DNA from: Miscanthus floridulus
Taxonomy: Eukaryota > Streptophyta > Magnoliopsida > Poales > Poaceae
Direction: 5' to 3'
Length of the DNA: 64,000 nucleotides
Assembly: GCF_019320115.1 (NCBI RefSeq)
Contig: NC_089591.1
Span: forward strand, 18,268,502 to 18,332,501
Both the position numbers and the translations under genes were made by a program. The notes below the pieces were generated by a model that saw only the letters and a list, made by a program, of their open reading frames with translations, was not told where the DNA came from and searched no databases. Of this stretch, positions 13,814-27,800 are shown piece by piece. Every line of letters starts with the position of its first letter. The stretch's first letter is position 1.

Positions 13814-14565
13814 CAGGAAGACCCACCGGGAATCTCCAATGGTGATGGGAAGGAGCGTATCAGAAAATAAGGTTCAGCCTAGAGTTCTACAGAGAAGACC
13901 GAGAGCCTCAAAATGGCACATGCATGACCTCATGAGAAAAGGGTTCTCCAATGTTGTCTAAGGACAAACTGACATCTTCAAAGTGCCACTGGAAACTCCC
14001 ATGATGGCACCAAAAAATGGCACAGAAGAAATGGTTGCCTAACGATCTCAGCTAACGGCTAGTCTCCGGAGAGGCACCAAAAACCTTAACTGACCCCACC
14101 AGTACTTTTGGTGAGTACGTAGCTTCCCAATGGCTAGTTTCAAGTGGGAAGGTTATATATACCCCCCTCCCCCACCCCACAAGCAGCCATTTAAGTTGTG
14201 TGGGAGTTGAGGAACATACCAAGAAAGTTAAGGCTCCACTATAGTACTCTTTGTCACCATAGTGCTTAGTGAAATCACTCGGTGATTAGTGTAGGTATTT
14301 TTTGCGAAGTGTTTAGGCTAGTTAGCCCACTGCTAAAAGCGCTTTCTCTAGGTTTAGCCCTAGTGTTAGTGGTGTTTGTATGCCTCTTGCTACTTGATGC
14401 TTGCGTGCACCACTACTTGTACACCAAGGGCTTATAGTCTTGCGAGACCATTCGGGTTGCAAAGTGGCCGCTGAGCGTGACCAGAAGCACTCCGTACGGA
14501 AGCATGTAGAGCGAGAGATATGCACCAAACGACCCCTTATAATTTGATAGGGAGAGAGCAAGGGG
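13814..14565 (+). mobile_element. Probable Copia (Sirevirus-like) LTR fragment
   Basis: A TATA-like GGTTATATATACCCCCCTC at 14151-14169 is followed by a leader with the phrases AGTGAAATCACTCGGTGATTAG and TTGCGAGACCATTCGG. These resemble the promoter-to-leader part of grass Sirevirus LTRs. Neither terminus is present, and no primer site or ORF follows. The family call is from the look of the sequence and is tentative. Confidence 0.35.
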
Positions 14566-15822
14566 GTGGGTAGCTACGCTTGTACGGTAGCTTTACCCAG
14601 TAACTTCTCCACTCCACCAACCAAACGCCTCCAAAGGCTCTAGCTTTGCAATAGAAGCCCCTTGAGAGAAGGTGGGAAGGGAGACGAAGCCAAAAAATAT
14701 AGCTTCACCCTGTTCCTTCTAAGATCTACAGACCTTGGACGGATTTGCCCCAGCATGGACACAGGCATGTGCAAGGAAGGGCTCTTTCGCCGAGCGCAGA
14801 GTAGAAGTGACTGAGCATGGAGGAGCCACCGAACTAGGGTACACGGCCGCACCCACCAAGCGGCTGAGCATGGAGGAGCCGCTGTTTCACATAGTTTTGC
14901 GCAAACCGTTAGGGACGTCGAGGCGTGGAGCCATGTGGCCTAAGGGCCGGCAAGGATTTCTTCCGCGTGGAAAACGAGGGGAAGCACGAGGCGTGGAGCC
15001 ACGTGGCCTAAGGGATGACAAGGATTTCTTCCACGTGGAAAACGAAGGGAAGCAGGCTGTGTCGGCTTGGTGGGCTGCCAAAGGGCAAAAAATTTTGACG
15101 CGCAGGAGACTGGCACAAGGCAGATTGGCCTAGGGGAAAGGCCAGGATCCTGCCGGGAATCTAGGCTGCCAAAGTACCCCTAAAAGGTAAGAACAAAGAA
15201 GGGAAGGGGAAAAATAAGCAAGAAAGAAGGGTACTAAGGAAAAAAAAAGATTAAGCATTTTGTCTTTTTTATCCACCACGGAGTTGTTTTACCAAAACAG
15301 CTTCACTCTGCCCACGAAGCTACTTGTGAAGCTGAAGTAAAAAAAAAAAACCCTGCTCCACCAATGAAGCGGGCCTAAGCAGAGTACTATGTTCCGGCTC
15401 GTGGCATGCTGTGTATCTTGGTGTTCAGCCGGACTCCTGCTATTGTGCGTTCTTTGCTCTTATATATTAGACACGAATTCCGGTTTGAGTTAAAAAAATA
15501 TACATAGATCTATTTTCCCCGCAAAATAACAGCAATCTGAGGACAAATAGAAGTCCTCGGGACATTGAACTTCGCTGATCCACCAATCTAATAAAGTTGC
15601 CACCTATATTAGTCTCTGGTCGCTGTCATGTATGTACACTGGATTGTGAGTATGGATTGTGAGTATCTGACGGTGACTACCGAATGAATATCATGCCCCT
15701 CTAGCCTGTGTAAGAGAGCCTGTGGTTCGGTACAAGGTTAAGGGAGTATAACTAAACCTGTTGTAGTGATGCAAGTAAATAATTACAGTGGAGAATATCA
15801 AGGCCAATCGTCCTTGGCATTG
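14566..15822. other. Spacer downstream of SEC1, with repeat debris
   Basis: No gene is seen. CTCCACCAACCAAACGCCTC (about 14611) and the AGCTTCACTCTG...GTGAAGCTGAAG pair (about 15299-15343, beside a run of A) look like pieces of non-autonomous DNA transposons, but I cannot define ends. The last 200-300 bases should hold the 3' UTR of the SEC1 gene, which is transcribed leftwards. I could not place a convincing poly(A) signal. A 13-base direct duplication (GGATTGTGAGTAT) lies at 15642-15667. Confidence 0.4.
14921..15056. repeat. 68-bp tandem duplication
   Basis: Two adjacent copies start AGGCGTGGAGCCATGTGGCC (14921) and AGGCGTGGAGCCACGTGGCC (14989). Both continue through a GGATTTCTTCC-CGTGGAAAACGA block. 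They differ by a few substitutions, mostly transitions. No function is apparent. Confidence 0.75.
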
Positions 15823-18800
15823 TTATATTTGCAAATCATCCAGCGACAGCTCCTCGGTTGATAACATCTTCAATTTCTGCACAGCGAGACACAACAAGTT
15901 ACCAAGTATGACTAATGAACACAAGAAAGACTCCAAAAATTAGCCGACGAACTTACAGTGATGAACTGCGGTGGGTCATCGAGACTAGAGGAGCCAAGGA
16001 TAATTTCTCTCTTCAGTTTGCCTGACAGCTTGTGGGCAACACGCAACTGTAGAAGTCGCGTTCACAGAGGACACAGACTGAGAGTTAGAAACAAAAAAAT
16101 CATCATTTCTGTGTTGATTGGTTTTAAGTAGACGAATGTACCTCAGACCGAGTAGCACCCCCAATTACAAAGATAAATAAGCGCTGGCCCAACTTTCTGA
16201 AGTCACTTGATGCATGCTTCAGTACAGAGTCACTGTAAAAATCCACATTGGTCATCAGTAGAGTGTAAACTTTACAGATACTTTCCAACCAATTGTCTGA
16301 CCGAAGAGGGTCGAATAGTTATTTAAAATACATTTTTTGAATATCTGCAATTTTCTTCAGATATCAAATACAAATACCGATAGTTTTTAAGATACCAAAC
16401 ACAAATACAACTTAACCATTGTCCATCAAATATCTGATTTAGTCGGATATATCCTCTGTAAGATGGCAAACCGAGCAAACCAAGGGTGGCCAGACTAAAA
16501 AAAAAGGATAGACCCAGTGCCGAAGGCTCCCACATGAGTGGGATCTGGGGAAGGGAAAAAACCGAAGCAAGCCTTCTCCCCGCAAATCTGCGGAGAGGCT
16601 GCTTCGAACCCACGACCTGGTGACTCAGTGAGACAGCTCTCACCACTGCACCAGACCTGCCCTTCCCGCCTAAATCAGAGCAAACCAAGGGTGGCTAGAC
16701 TACTACAACAACAACAACAACAATAACAACAACAAAGCCTTTAAGTCCCAAATAAGTTGGGGTAGGCTAGAGTTGAAACCCAGCAGAAGCAATCAAGGTT
16801 CAAGCACGTGAATAACTGTTTTCCAAGCACTCCTATCTAAGACTAAGTCTTTGGGTATATTCCATCTTTACAAGTCTCCTTTTATTGCCTCTACCCAAGT
16901 CAACTTCAGTCTTCCTCAGCCTCTCTTCACGTTACTATCCTGGCTTAGGATTCCACTACGCATCGGTGCCTCTAGAGGTCTCCGTTGGACATGTCCAAAC
17001 CATCTCAACCGGTGTTGGACAAACTTTTCTTCAATTGGTGCTACCCCTAATCTATCACGTATATCATCGTTCCGAACTCGATCCCTTCTTGTATGACCGC
17101 AAATCCAACGCAACATACGCATTTCCACGACACTTATCTGTTGAACATGTTGTCTTTTCGTATGCCAACATTCTACACCATACAACATAGCAGGTCTAAT
17201 CGCCGTCCTATAAAACTTGCCTTTTAGCTTCTGTGGTACCCTTTTGTCACATAGGACACCAGATGCTTGACGCCACTTCATCCACCCTGCTTTGATTCTA
17301 TGGCTAACATCTTCATCAATATCCCCATCTCTCTGTAGCATTGATCCTAAATATCGAAAGATATCCTTCCTAAGCACTACTTGACCTTCCAAACTAATAT
17401 CTTCCTCCTCCTGAGTAGTAGTGCCGAAGTCACATCTTATATACTCAGTTTTAGTTCTACTGAGTCTAAAACCTTTGGACTCCAAAGTCTCCCACCATAA
17501 CTCTAGTTTCTGATTCACTCTTGTCCGACTTTCATCAACTAGCACTACATCATTCACGAAAAGCATACACCAAGGGATGTCCCCTTGTATGTCCCTTGTG
17601 ACCTCATTCATCACTAAGGCAAATAGATAAGGGCTCAAAGCTGACCTTTGATGTAGTCCTATCCTAATCAAGAAGTCATCCGTGTCTCCAATCACTTGTT
17701 CGAACACTAGTCACAACATTGTTGTACATATCCTTAATGAGTCCGATGTACTTCGTTGGGACTTTATGTTTGTCCAACGCCCACCACATAACATTCCTTG
17801 GTATTTTATCATAAACCTTCTCCAAGTCAATAAAAACCATGTGTAGATCCTTCTTCTTCTCCCTATACCGCTCCATAATTGTCTTATTAAGAAAATGGCT
17901 TCCATGGTTGACCTTCCGGGCATAAAACCAAATTGGTTCATAGAGACCTGCATTATTGCTCTCAAGCGATGCTCGATAACTCTCTCCCATAGCTTCATAG
18001 TATGGCTCATCAACTTAATTCCCCGGTAATTAGTACAATTTTGAATATCCCCTTCATTCTTGTAGATCGGTACCAATATACTTCTCCACTCATCAGGCAT
18101 CTTGTTCGATCGAAAAATATGATTGAACAGCTTGGTTAGCCATACTATAGCTATGTCCCTGAGACATCTCCACACCTCGATTGGGATACCATCCGGTCCC
18201 ATCGCCTTACCTCCTTTCATCCTTTTCAACGCCTCTCTGACCTCAGATTCTTGGATTCTCTGCATAAGCGCCTATTGGTGTCATCAAAAGAGTCATCCAA
18301 CTGAAAGGTTGTGTTCGTATTCTCACCATTAAACAATTTGTCAAAATACTCTTGCCATCGATGTCGGATCTCATCCTCCTTCACCAAGAGATGCTCCCTT
18401 TCATCCTTAATGCACTTAACTTGGTTGAAGTCCCTTGTCTTTCTCTCACGAACCCTAGCCATCCTATAAATGTTCTTTTCTTGTTCCTTCGTACCCAAAT
18501 GTTGGTAAAGATCCTCGTACGCTCTACTATTTGCCACACTTACAACTCGCTTTGCAGTCTTCTTTGCCACCTTGTACTTCTCTATGTTGTCCATACTCCT
18601 GTCATGGTACAAGCGTCTATAGCATTCTTTCTTCTCCTTAATAGCCCTTTGGACTTCCTCGTTCTACCACCAAGTATCTTTAGCCTCGCCTCCACTTCCT
18701 TTGGTTACTCCACACAGCTCTGAGGCCACCTTCCGAATGTTGGTTGCCATCTTCTCCCAAATGTTGTTTATGTCCTTTTCTTCCTTCCAAGAGCCCTCTT

Positions 18801-21800
18801 TGATAACCCTTTCTCTGAATACCTCTGACGTCTCCCCTTTCAGTTTTCACCACTTTGTTCTTTCAATCTTAGCTTGTTTATCCCTATGGGCACGGACCTG
18901 AAAACGAAAGTCTGCCACCAAAAGCTTATGTTGAGAAACAACACACTCCCCTGGTATCACCTTGCAACCCAAGCATGCTCGTTTGTCCTTTCTTCTTGCG
19001 AGGACAGATAATCTGGCTAGTGTTGTCCGCTACTGAAGGTCACCAGATGGGATTCTCTCTTTCTAAAGAAAGTGTTGGCTATCATCAGGTCAAAAGCTAC
19101 CGCAAAGTCCAGAACTTCCTCCCCCTCCTGATTCCTACTACCATACCCAAAACCTCCATGAACTGCCTCGAAACCTACGCTTGTAGTACCTACATGCCCA
19201 TTAAGATCTCCTCCTATAAAAAGCTTCTCACTACTAGGTACAGCTCTAATCAGGCCATCTAAGTATTCCCAGAACTATCTCTTTGCACTCTCGTCGAGGC
19301 CTACTTAGGGGGCATACGCACTAATTACGTTCAAGACCATATCACCAATGACAAGCTTGACTAAGATAATCCTATCTCCTTGCCTTCTCACTCCCACCAC
19401 ACTATTCTTGAGGCTCTTATCAATCAAAACTCCTACTCCATTTCTATTGACGACTGTCCCTGTGTACTAGACTAAGTGTGATAAACCTCTGTAAGCTGGC
19501 AAACCGAGCATGAGTATTTTGCTCAATATAAAGCAGGGCTGAAGTGCCTTTGGTCCAAAAAGGGGGGAAACTTTGAATTAAATTTTTGATGTCCAATCCA
19601 TAGCTGATCTTAATTTAAAGGAAAATTAACATTGTGAAGCGCACAATTTTATAACCTAAAAAGGCTCACTATTGTGACTTGGGTACAGGGGGTTTCAATT
19701 TTGGCGAGAGCCCTCCATGGACTTCCTAAAAGAGTTCCGCTTTTGCAAATCAAAGTCATATATACACCCTCTATTCCAAACTATAAGTCGTTTTGACTGT
19801 TTTAAGTTAAATTGTCTGACTTTAACCAAGGTTATAGAAAATATATTAACATCTACATATCAAATGAATCCACCATCAAATGTATTTCATGGTGTATCTA
19901 ATGAACATAGTTTGATGTAGTAGATGTTTGTGCATTTTTCTATAAACTTGGTCAAAATTAGAGAAGTATGACTTAGGACAAAGCAAAAATCAACTTACAA
20001 TTTGGAATGTACTTTTTATTGGAAGCGCAAGACACTGTTAATGTATAGATACAACAGCAAACAACTGGAGAAGATAATGTTTCACACATCTAAGTTGCAC
20101 AAACCTGAATTCCCATCAGACAACAGAAAACAAGTTACCTTGCCCACGTCCATCAGGACATCAGGACACTGAGCACAGAACACAAATGCATGGTTGACAG
20201 ATATAAAAGAAGGCTAACCAGGTTGCCTTTACTAACCTCGAATAACCATCATCAGAGTTCCGAGGTCTAGCCCATGTGCCACCTATTCGTCTAGATCTCA
20301 TGGATTGGGCTGGCTGATGAGCTGGGCTCGTTCGAGCAGATGTGCTTCCTGGAATTCCACGGAAACTAGGACTAGGATCATTCATGCAGTGGTACTCATC
20401 CTTTGGTAGCTCACCCTTGCTAAGTTTCTCAATCAAGTCCTACAGACAAAGCAAAAGATGCACCCGTAAATACAGAAGAAAATGAGTACCAACTAAACAG
20501 AGCAAGAGGACATGATTTTCCACTATCAGTGCAAATACTGATTTAACAGTTAAGTTGCAAGAATGGCCGACCTTACAGCAACCAGCTCAATATAGAAAAC
20601 TTGCTTACAGAAGCCAGCTAGACATAAAACAGTTGCATGCTTATGGTCATCCATACTGCAGGGACCATATCATCCAAACTGCATAAACTATGTTGAAACT
20701 AAGAAAATGCTCTGATTTTTCAATAAAATTGAAGTGCTTAAAGGTTGAACTTTTCCCTTTAAGTCTTAGACTACAGAGATCGCATGGAATAGGAATGTCC
20801 TACTCGCATGACAGCACAAGAATGATGGGAGAAAAGACTGGTGCCTGATATAGCTGAAACCAATGGACCAATCATCAGTTGATTGGCCTCAGTGAATGAC
20901 GATAGGTATTGGACAGTCGTATCAAAGGATACACACACCTCCAGAATAGAACACAAGAAGTGATACTCTGTGCACTAAAACATGCAAAATAGTTAACAAA
21001 TAAAGATGACTAAAATAGCACAGTACATTTTCGACACAAAAATATCATGCCATCAACAATTGGAGGGAACTTTTTTTGTAAAAAAAAAATTGCCATTACG
21101 TTAAGTATATTGAGATGACTACTTAGACTGTAAGTTTTGAATTTTCTGCACCTCCAGGATGGGATAAAATCGAGATAGCATCCATGTTGACTCTTCCCCA
21201 ATCCGCTCCTTTCTGATACCAGGCTTTTTCTGATAGTCATGTAAAAGTTTTAAAACTTTGAAGCCACTGAGAAGTTAAAATTTTCAAAAAATAAATTGAT
21301 ATAAAAGTTTCACAATCTAATTACCTTCTGAAGATCAAATTTCAAAGTAAAGGCCCCAACTGAAGACTTTTTAGTATCAGATCCACGTAAGCAGCGCATA
21401 TTATTTACTACAATCATGTCATCAGCAGATAATCCTGCAAGCTGTCAAAGAAAATGATCATCAACAGCAACCACAATGAAGCCTGTTGTCCCACACACAG
21501 ACCAAAGGGGGGAAGTAAAAATGTAACAAAAAAGCAATATAGTAAAGAGAAGTTGTAGCTCTCAATGGGATCTAAAACTTTGTAATTGACAACTTTTTAT
21601 TTGAAATCATTTACAGGCCCAAATATTTGTTTTAAGCTATCAAATTTTGAAATGCAAATTTTAGAATTTTTCAAACGATCACTGATGTAACCGAAGTTGT
21701 AGCTCTCAATACTATGTACAACTTTGTAGTTGACGACTTTTTTTATTAGAGATTGTTTAGAGGCCCAAATGTTCTTTTCATGTTCTCAGAATTTGAAATT

Positions 21801-24800
21801 TAAATTTTGCACTTTCCAAACGACATTGGATATTGACATGGTCTATACCAAAGTTCCTCTCAACGCGATCCACAACTTTGTGGTTGACAACTTTTAGATT
21901 TGAGACCGTTTAGAGGCCCAAATATACGTTTTAAATTTTTATATTTTAAAATTGAAATTATTGAATTTTTCAGATGACCTCGGATGTAGACACATTCTAT
22001 ACCAAATTTGTAGAGCTCGACGAGCTCAAAAACTTTTTGAGTTAAGATTGTTTTCATTTCAGGTCTTTTAGGAGCCCCAACATTCAATAAAAGATGACAT
22101 GGCTAAAACCAATGACATGTGGGGCTCAATATAAGGCTTGAAGGAAGTCGTGCTGTGCTTCCACAAGGACTTGGAAGCGGTCAACAAGGATGAACATCAG
22201 CTCATTCCATATACAGGATGATTCTGTGTCTATAGTTTGTTTCAGCCTGCGTGCTGCTGGAGCCTCTGGCTTGTACTTTGTGGTTGCTTTTTGTGTATGT
22301 ATATGCTGGGTAAACTGGGGTATTTTGCTGGACGATGCTGGTTCTGGTCACGTGTGGGCGGATCCCTTGGTGATCTGTCACATGGTTTTTTTGCTTTAGA
22401 GGTTTGGGATGCTGAAGTATCGAACTTTTGTAATTTCGTTGCATAAGTAATGAAATTCGGTATTAGCGTTGTGAAAAAAAATGTGGGGCTCAATATGCCG
22501 CTTATGCACCACATCAACAAACCACCTTCGAAACCACACTGAACTCTTTTTTTTGTGTTTGTGTGTGTTGTTGTTGGGGGGGGGGGGGGGGGGGGGGGGA
22601 TTTGTCTGGTTTAGAATTTGAGTTCAGGGGGGCAAGACAGACTTTGACTCTATAGTAAATGGCCACTTTATGATTTTATTGTATAGCATTAAATAATCTG
22701 AAGCCTCCAATCTGTGACTAGCTGTTGTAACTTTACTGGAGAAAAACAATAGACAATACTTGTGACCGGGAAGACTATAACTTTATACAGACTGTAACTT
22801 ACTTTTTTTTTTTTTGAACAAACCGACAGTGACACTGTCTGTTTCTATTGATATAGTAGAGATTACAAGCAGATAGCCCTCGGAGACTATCTACATGAAA
22901 AACAACAGAGCAACAGGGATCCCAAAAGGATCACCACAAACTATAACTTTATACTGGTCACCACTCATGGAAATCTGGCTAAATTGTTTTCGAACAAACA
23001 TATTAGAGGTGCTTCCTCCATTTTCTCATATTTGACAATATTTTGAACAAAAGTTTAATTCATGTATGACTATTACCTAACTATTCCCAAGGCATGTTTT
23101 CCTAATTCAAGTCACCCTTTCACTTTTCAATTCAAGTTGTGCCTAAAATATAATTAAAGGGCATTTTAGGCATATTCTTGGCAGTGTGTCAGTTCCTTAA
23201 AGTAGAAGGGCATGCCTTTGTTAAAAGCACCTACAAGTTAAATGGTCCAATTAAGCAAATGATGCTTTATTTTTCAAAGTACTATCCACACATATAACTT
23301 TCAGGTGGGCATTCTAGATAATTACAAAGACCTCTTCATCAACAGCTGGCAATCATAGCTTCGACAGCTATACTGCTAAACAGACAGGGTTTAAATTACA
23401 TGTATTGAAATGATTTTAGCTACTAACCTAGAGCCAAGATAACAAACACACAATTTTAAAAAGGAAAAACAACTTTGTTCACTCAGAATTCTAACCTGGC
23501 AGTGTTGGCTTACCATATATTTTGGCCCTAATATTCAAAAAACTATCCATTGTATAATAATAGTATCAACCTCATAATGCTCATACTTTATTTTTCAATG
23601 TTGGTTTGCATTCCATGCATTGTGGAGACTAAATATCATGTTACCAGTCGTGCTACCACAGAAAAATTGGATGCACCAAAGCAATCTTTTATTCAGGGTA
23701 TCATATTTTGAGAAGTACTTCACAACATCTCAGCAACTAACTGATTAGATGAAGGGAGTAAGACACAAAACCATTCAACTAGTACATAACACCACTTATA
23801 TAAAGATATAATACTGCTAGAGACATTGGAGAAAATATGCTCAAGTCGGCAAAAATAAATGCTTGTACTTCTGAAGATGACACACAAAATGAACTCATAG
23901 TGAAATAATAAAAGTATGAAACCAAAGTTACCTGCATCAGCTTTGCACCTTTCTCACTTTCGAAAAACTTCTCTGGGTTGATGGAAGCATAAATCATCAG
24001 CAAACGCAGTTTATTTTCACGACTTACATCCTGCATTAGTTAAGCAAAATATTTTAAGCGGTGTAGAGACAAGTGCAGTATCTTATATGCTGTAGTTCAA
24101 ACAACAATTACCATGCGGGTTCGTAAGAAACTGATTAGTTCTTTTGTCCCAGCATCACCAAACACAAGATCTTGCTCTAGCTGTCCAACATCTTTGAGGT
24201 ATTGTTCTTTGATTATATTATTAAGCTTTCCTGCAATCTGTAGTAACATGAAGCGATAAATATTGTATTTTGTGTCATACTGCTATTCTCTTCCTAGAAA
24301 ACACCAGATTATGATTTCTTCCTCTAGTAAGTGTTATTCAAAATGCTGATTCATGTGGACATGTTCCCCACCCCAAGTGAATGCATCCAAATGTAATCCG
24401 ATGGCCCACATGGTGAGTAAGCAAGAGTAGCTGTTAAATGTGTTTGCATATCTACTCCTATCAAATCAAACTTCTGCCCCATTGTAGAGTGCACCATGCA
24501 ACGAAAAACTATGCAAGTATTTCTTGTAGAATTATCAACATTTGTATATTGATATCTGAACTACAGAATTTCCAAGGAGCCAAAAGCAAAAAAAAAAAAA
24601 TGATGGGCTAAAGGCGGTCACTATAATATATCAACAGACAATTCTACTGAAGCAGATATAACAGTTATAAGAAATAGTCTTTGTTGAGTTTGCAGACGCA
24701 TGTCATCTAACCTCAACATGAAGGGTGAGCTTGTCAATTTGATCACTGTATTGTGGAAGAGCTTGAACCATTTTCTGCAACTGCTTGGTAGATAACTCCC

Positions 24801-27800
24801 CACCAGATCTGACACCCAAAATAGATCCTATGAATAAATGTTAACCATATTCATTGACACAGCTACCAAGTAACTAATACCTTAGCTAACATCATTGCTT
24901 GCCCCTTTAGTTACTTTTTAGACATAACTGGCAACAGCAATTCATAGGGACACTTAGCAGAACCACCTCTGTAAAGTATTTATAGTTTTCTAGTGTACAG
25001 AGAGTTTTTTTTTTCCACAACAGGGAAGCCTGAATTTTATTATTTCATAGCAACGAAATTACAAGCAAATTTAACCATTTCGAGTATCCACTAAACCACC
25101 AAATTTAAAGATTGCACACACATCTAAGCACCCAGGGCTTAGTCTAAAGGGAAAGGGCAGACACAAGTGCCGGAGGCTCCCACATGAGTGGGGTCCGGGG
25201 AAGGGAAAAACCGAGGCAAGCCTTCCCCCCGCAAATCTGCGGAGAGGCTGCTTCGATCCCACGACCTGGTGACTCAGTGAGACAGCTCTGACCACTGCAC
25301 CAGGCCTGCCCTTCACCACCCAGGGCTTAGTCTGTGCAGCAAACAACGCTCTGCTGATCAGACAGAACAACAGAACTGTCCATAGTACGAACAGCGGTAA
25401 AAATTATTCTAACAATTGCAAAAAAAAATACCCTTCAGCTAACACTCGATTACCCCTCTAATCTGCAAAAGTTGCATTTCCTGAACAAACCTTGCCTGCT
25501 GTAGTTGAGCTGCTTTGTTCTTTGATACAAAACTGGTCATCTTTTCATGCAGCCTTTCATTAGCCTGAAATGTTGATTTCATCATTAAGTCAACAAAGCA
25601 TATGACTATAGTTAAAGATGAAAGTGGAAACAATCTTACATCAGCTATATGCGCATGCCGCAGCTCAAGCCATACTGGATCATGATCCTCCAACAAAACC
25701 TCCTTTTTCTCATTTGCTGAACCATTCTTACTTGGAACCTATTGTTTGAGGGTGCCATGAATTTTAAGAGTCATGCATAAAAACATAGCAAGAACTGAAT
25801 AAGGTAAACTAGTGAGGTACAGTGTAAGACTGTATGCTGCTGTTGTACTCACCTCTTGCACATACTTGTTGCCATCCATACACAGTAGATCATGGCACAT
25901 AGCATCGTATGTCCACTCATGAATAATTGGTGCAATCTGCAGTGCTCAAGAGAACATGATATCAAAGGATGCACCAGCAATATGGGAAATGTGTAAACTG
26001 GAATTCACTTCCTACCTGATCTATTGATCGGTCAACAATAAGTAGTTCACATGTTTCTGTTTGTGGAAATTCAGGTATCGTCGACTTATATCTAGCAAGG
26101 GAATTCCACACGGCAGCAGCAAGCTTTGTTGGGACCAAATCTCGTAGTGTCGTCAGAGTAGATGCATCGATTGTTCTGGCTACACGGTAGTGCACACGAG
26201 GAAATTCCTAGAATAGTTCAATATGTTCAGCTTTAGAAAACTTGAAATAAGCATTATGAATCAGCATTCCAGTTAGAAGAAAGTAAAATTGTAGTGATAC
26301 TTCAGAGTCAAATTTATCCTGTTTTCAATCAATTTCCTTCCATGCATGATTCCATTCAGTGCAAAAACATTGCAGCTGATGTTCCTTGTTGCTAGTTTTT
26401 CTATGGTGGCAGAACTACTGCCAATCCAACACCATGTCACTTGTGTGTTGCAGTGTAAAATACTTTTATAGGCCGCAGGTTTCCAGAAATGATATACGAT
26501 TAACATGTGACGTCTGCTACTATATATGGAGGATAAACAGCTATTGGAGAGAGGTCATGTCCGACAACTTGAGGTAGAACAGCAATTAGAACGAGGGAAC
26601 TAGATAAGGGATGGATATAAAATAGCCTGTAAGAGGAAGATCACAGTAAGACTTTGTGAACTAGGAGACTTGCTTAATTTATCTTGCTTCCTTCTAAAGT
26701 TGTCTCCTCACAAGGGCCTTGGCCATAACAACCATATCTATCTTTACCCATATAAAGAGTGTCATCTTATCACTAAACAAAGGACATAATAAGATTTCAT
26801 CTCAATAAACAATAATAAAGCAAACTACGAGATATAACCCAAGGTACTACTCTGATGAGCTCTAACATGGCGCAAAGATTTTTCCAATCCTTATTCAGTG
26901 GCTGTACAATAATGCACACTATACATGATTTCCTCTTACAGTATAAAATCAAAACAAACATGAAGGTATGAAGACTCTACATACAGCATAAAATGGGAAG
27001 ACAGTACCCTCAATGATGCAAACACTGTAGCAATTCTTGTAGCCATTGTGTTAAGGCATGCATTGTACTTGTGTGAGCCTTCTGCATCTTCACTAAACAA
27101 CTCCTCCAAGGCCTTGTCATGGTCAGTTATGAAGCCCTAGACACAACATTTAAGTATTATCAAAACTTCAAAATGAATGTTAAGAGAAGAGATAAATTCA
27201 GTTTCTGTTTGAAGTATCACTCTAACAAGTTCATAACAAATAGGCAATCAAAAAGGGTTACTACAAGCAGAAGTATCAAGTACCTGACTATCAATAGCAA
27301 AGTATTCCAAGTTCATCTGAAGCATGGAACAAAAGTCAGATATAGCATAAGTGTGAAGTTAAAAAGAATGAACATGCAATAAATAGATGGTGGCCAAATA
27401 ACCTCACTGAGTGCACTGATGCGAGTTAGTACAGTTGAATCCTTTTTTATATGAGCTACCAATTCTCTCTGTACGGGAGAACTGAAAAAAACATAAGCTC
27501 TGCACCAGGTTTCACATCATGCTATTAGTACTTAAATCTGTAACAGATGGCCACAAAAAAGTTTGTTTTGATCACATACTTCTTGTACAATGAATTTTTT
27601 CCTGACATGTCGGACATGAATATACGAACACTGCATTATCACCACAAAAAATGGTTATAGAACTGGATGAACAAACCAAATTTCAACCATTACCAGAGAA
27701 ATACCAGGTACATATGCCACAGCAATCTACTGCCTTGTTGATTGGAACCAAATAGAAGCTATTCTCCCAAAGTCACAAAAAGAAGAAGCTATTCTCCCAA

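Noticed and set aside
22190..22520. Small ORFs around 22.2-22.5 kb
   Set aside because: They fall in a 5'-truncated LINE tail bounded by a 16-base duplication and are out of frame with any LINE domain.
22576..22599. (G)24 as a functional G-quadruplex
   Set aside because: A pure G run in an intron is most simply a microsatellite or an assembly artefact; nothing nearby supports a role.
25146..25316. tRNA gene
   Set aside because: A- and B-box-like sequences are present, but there is no cloverleaf of tRNA length. The unit is a SINE with target duplications.
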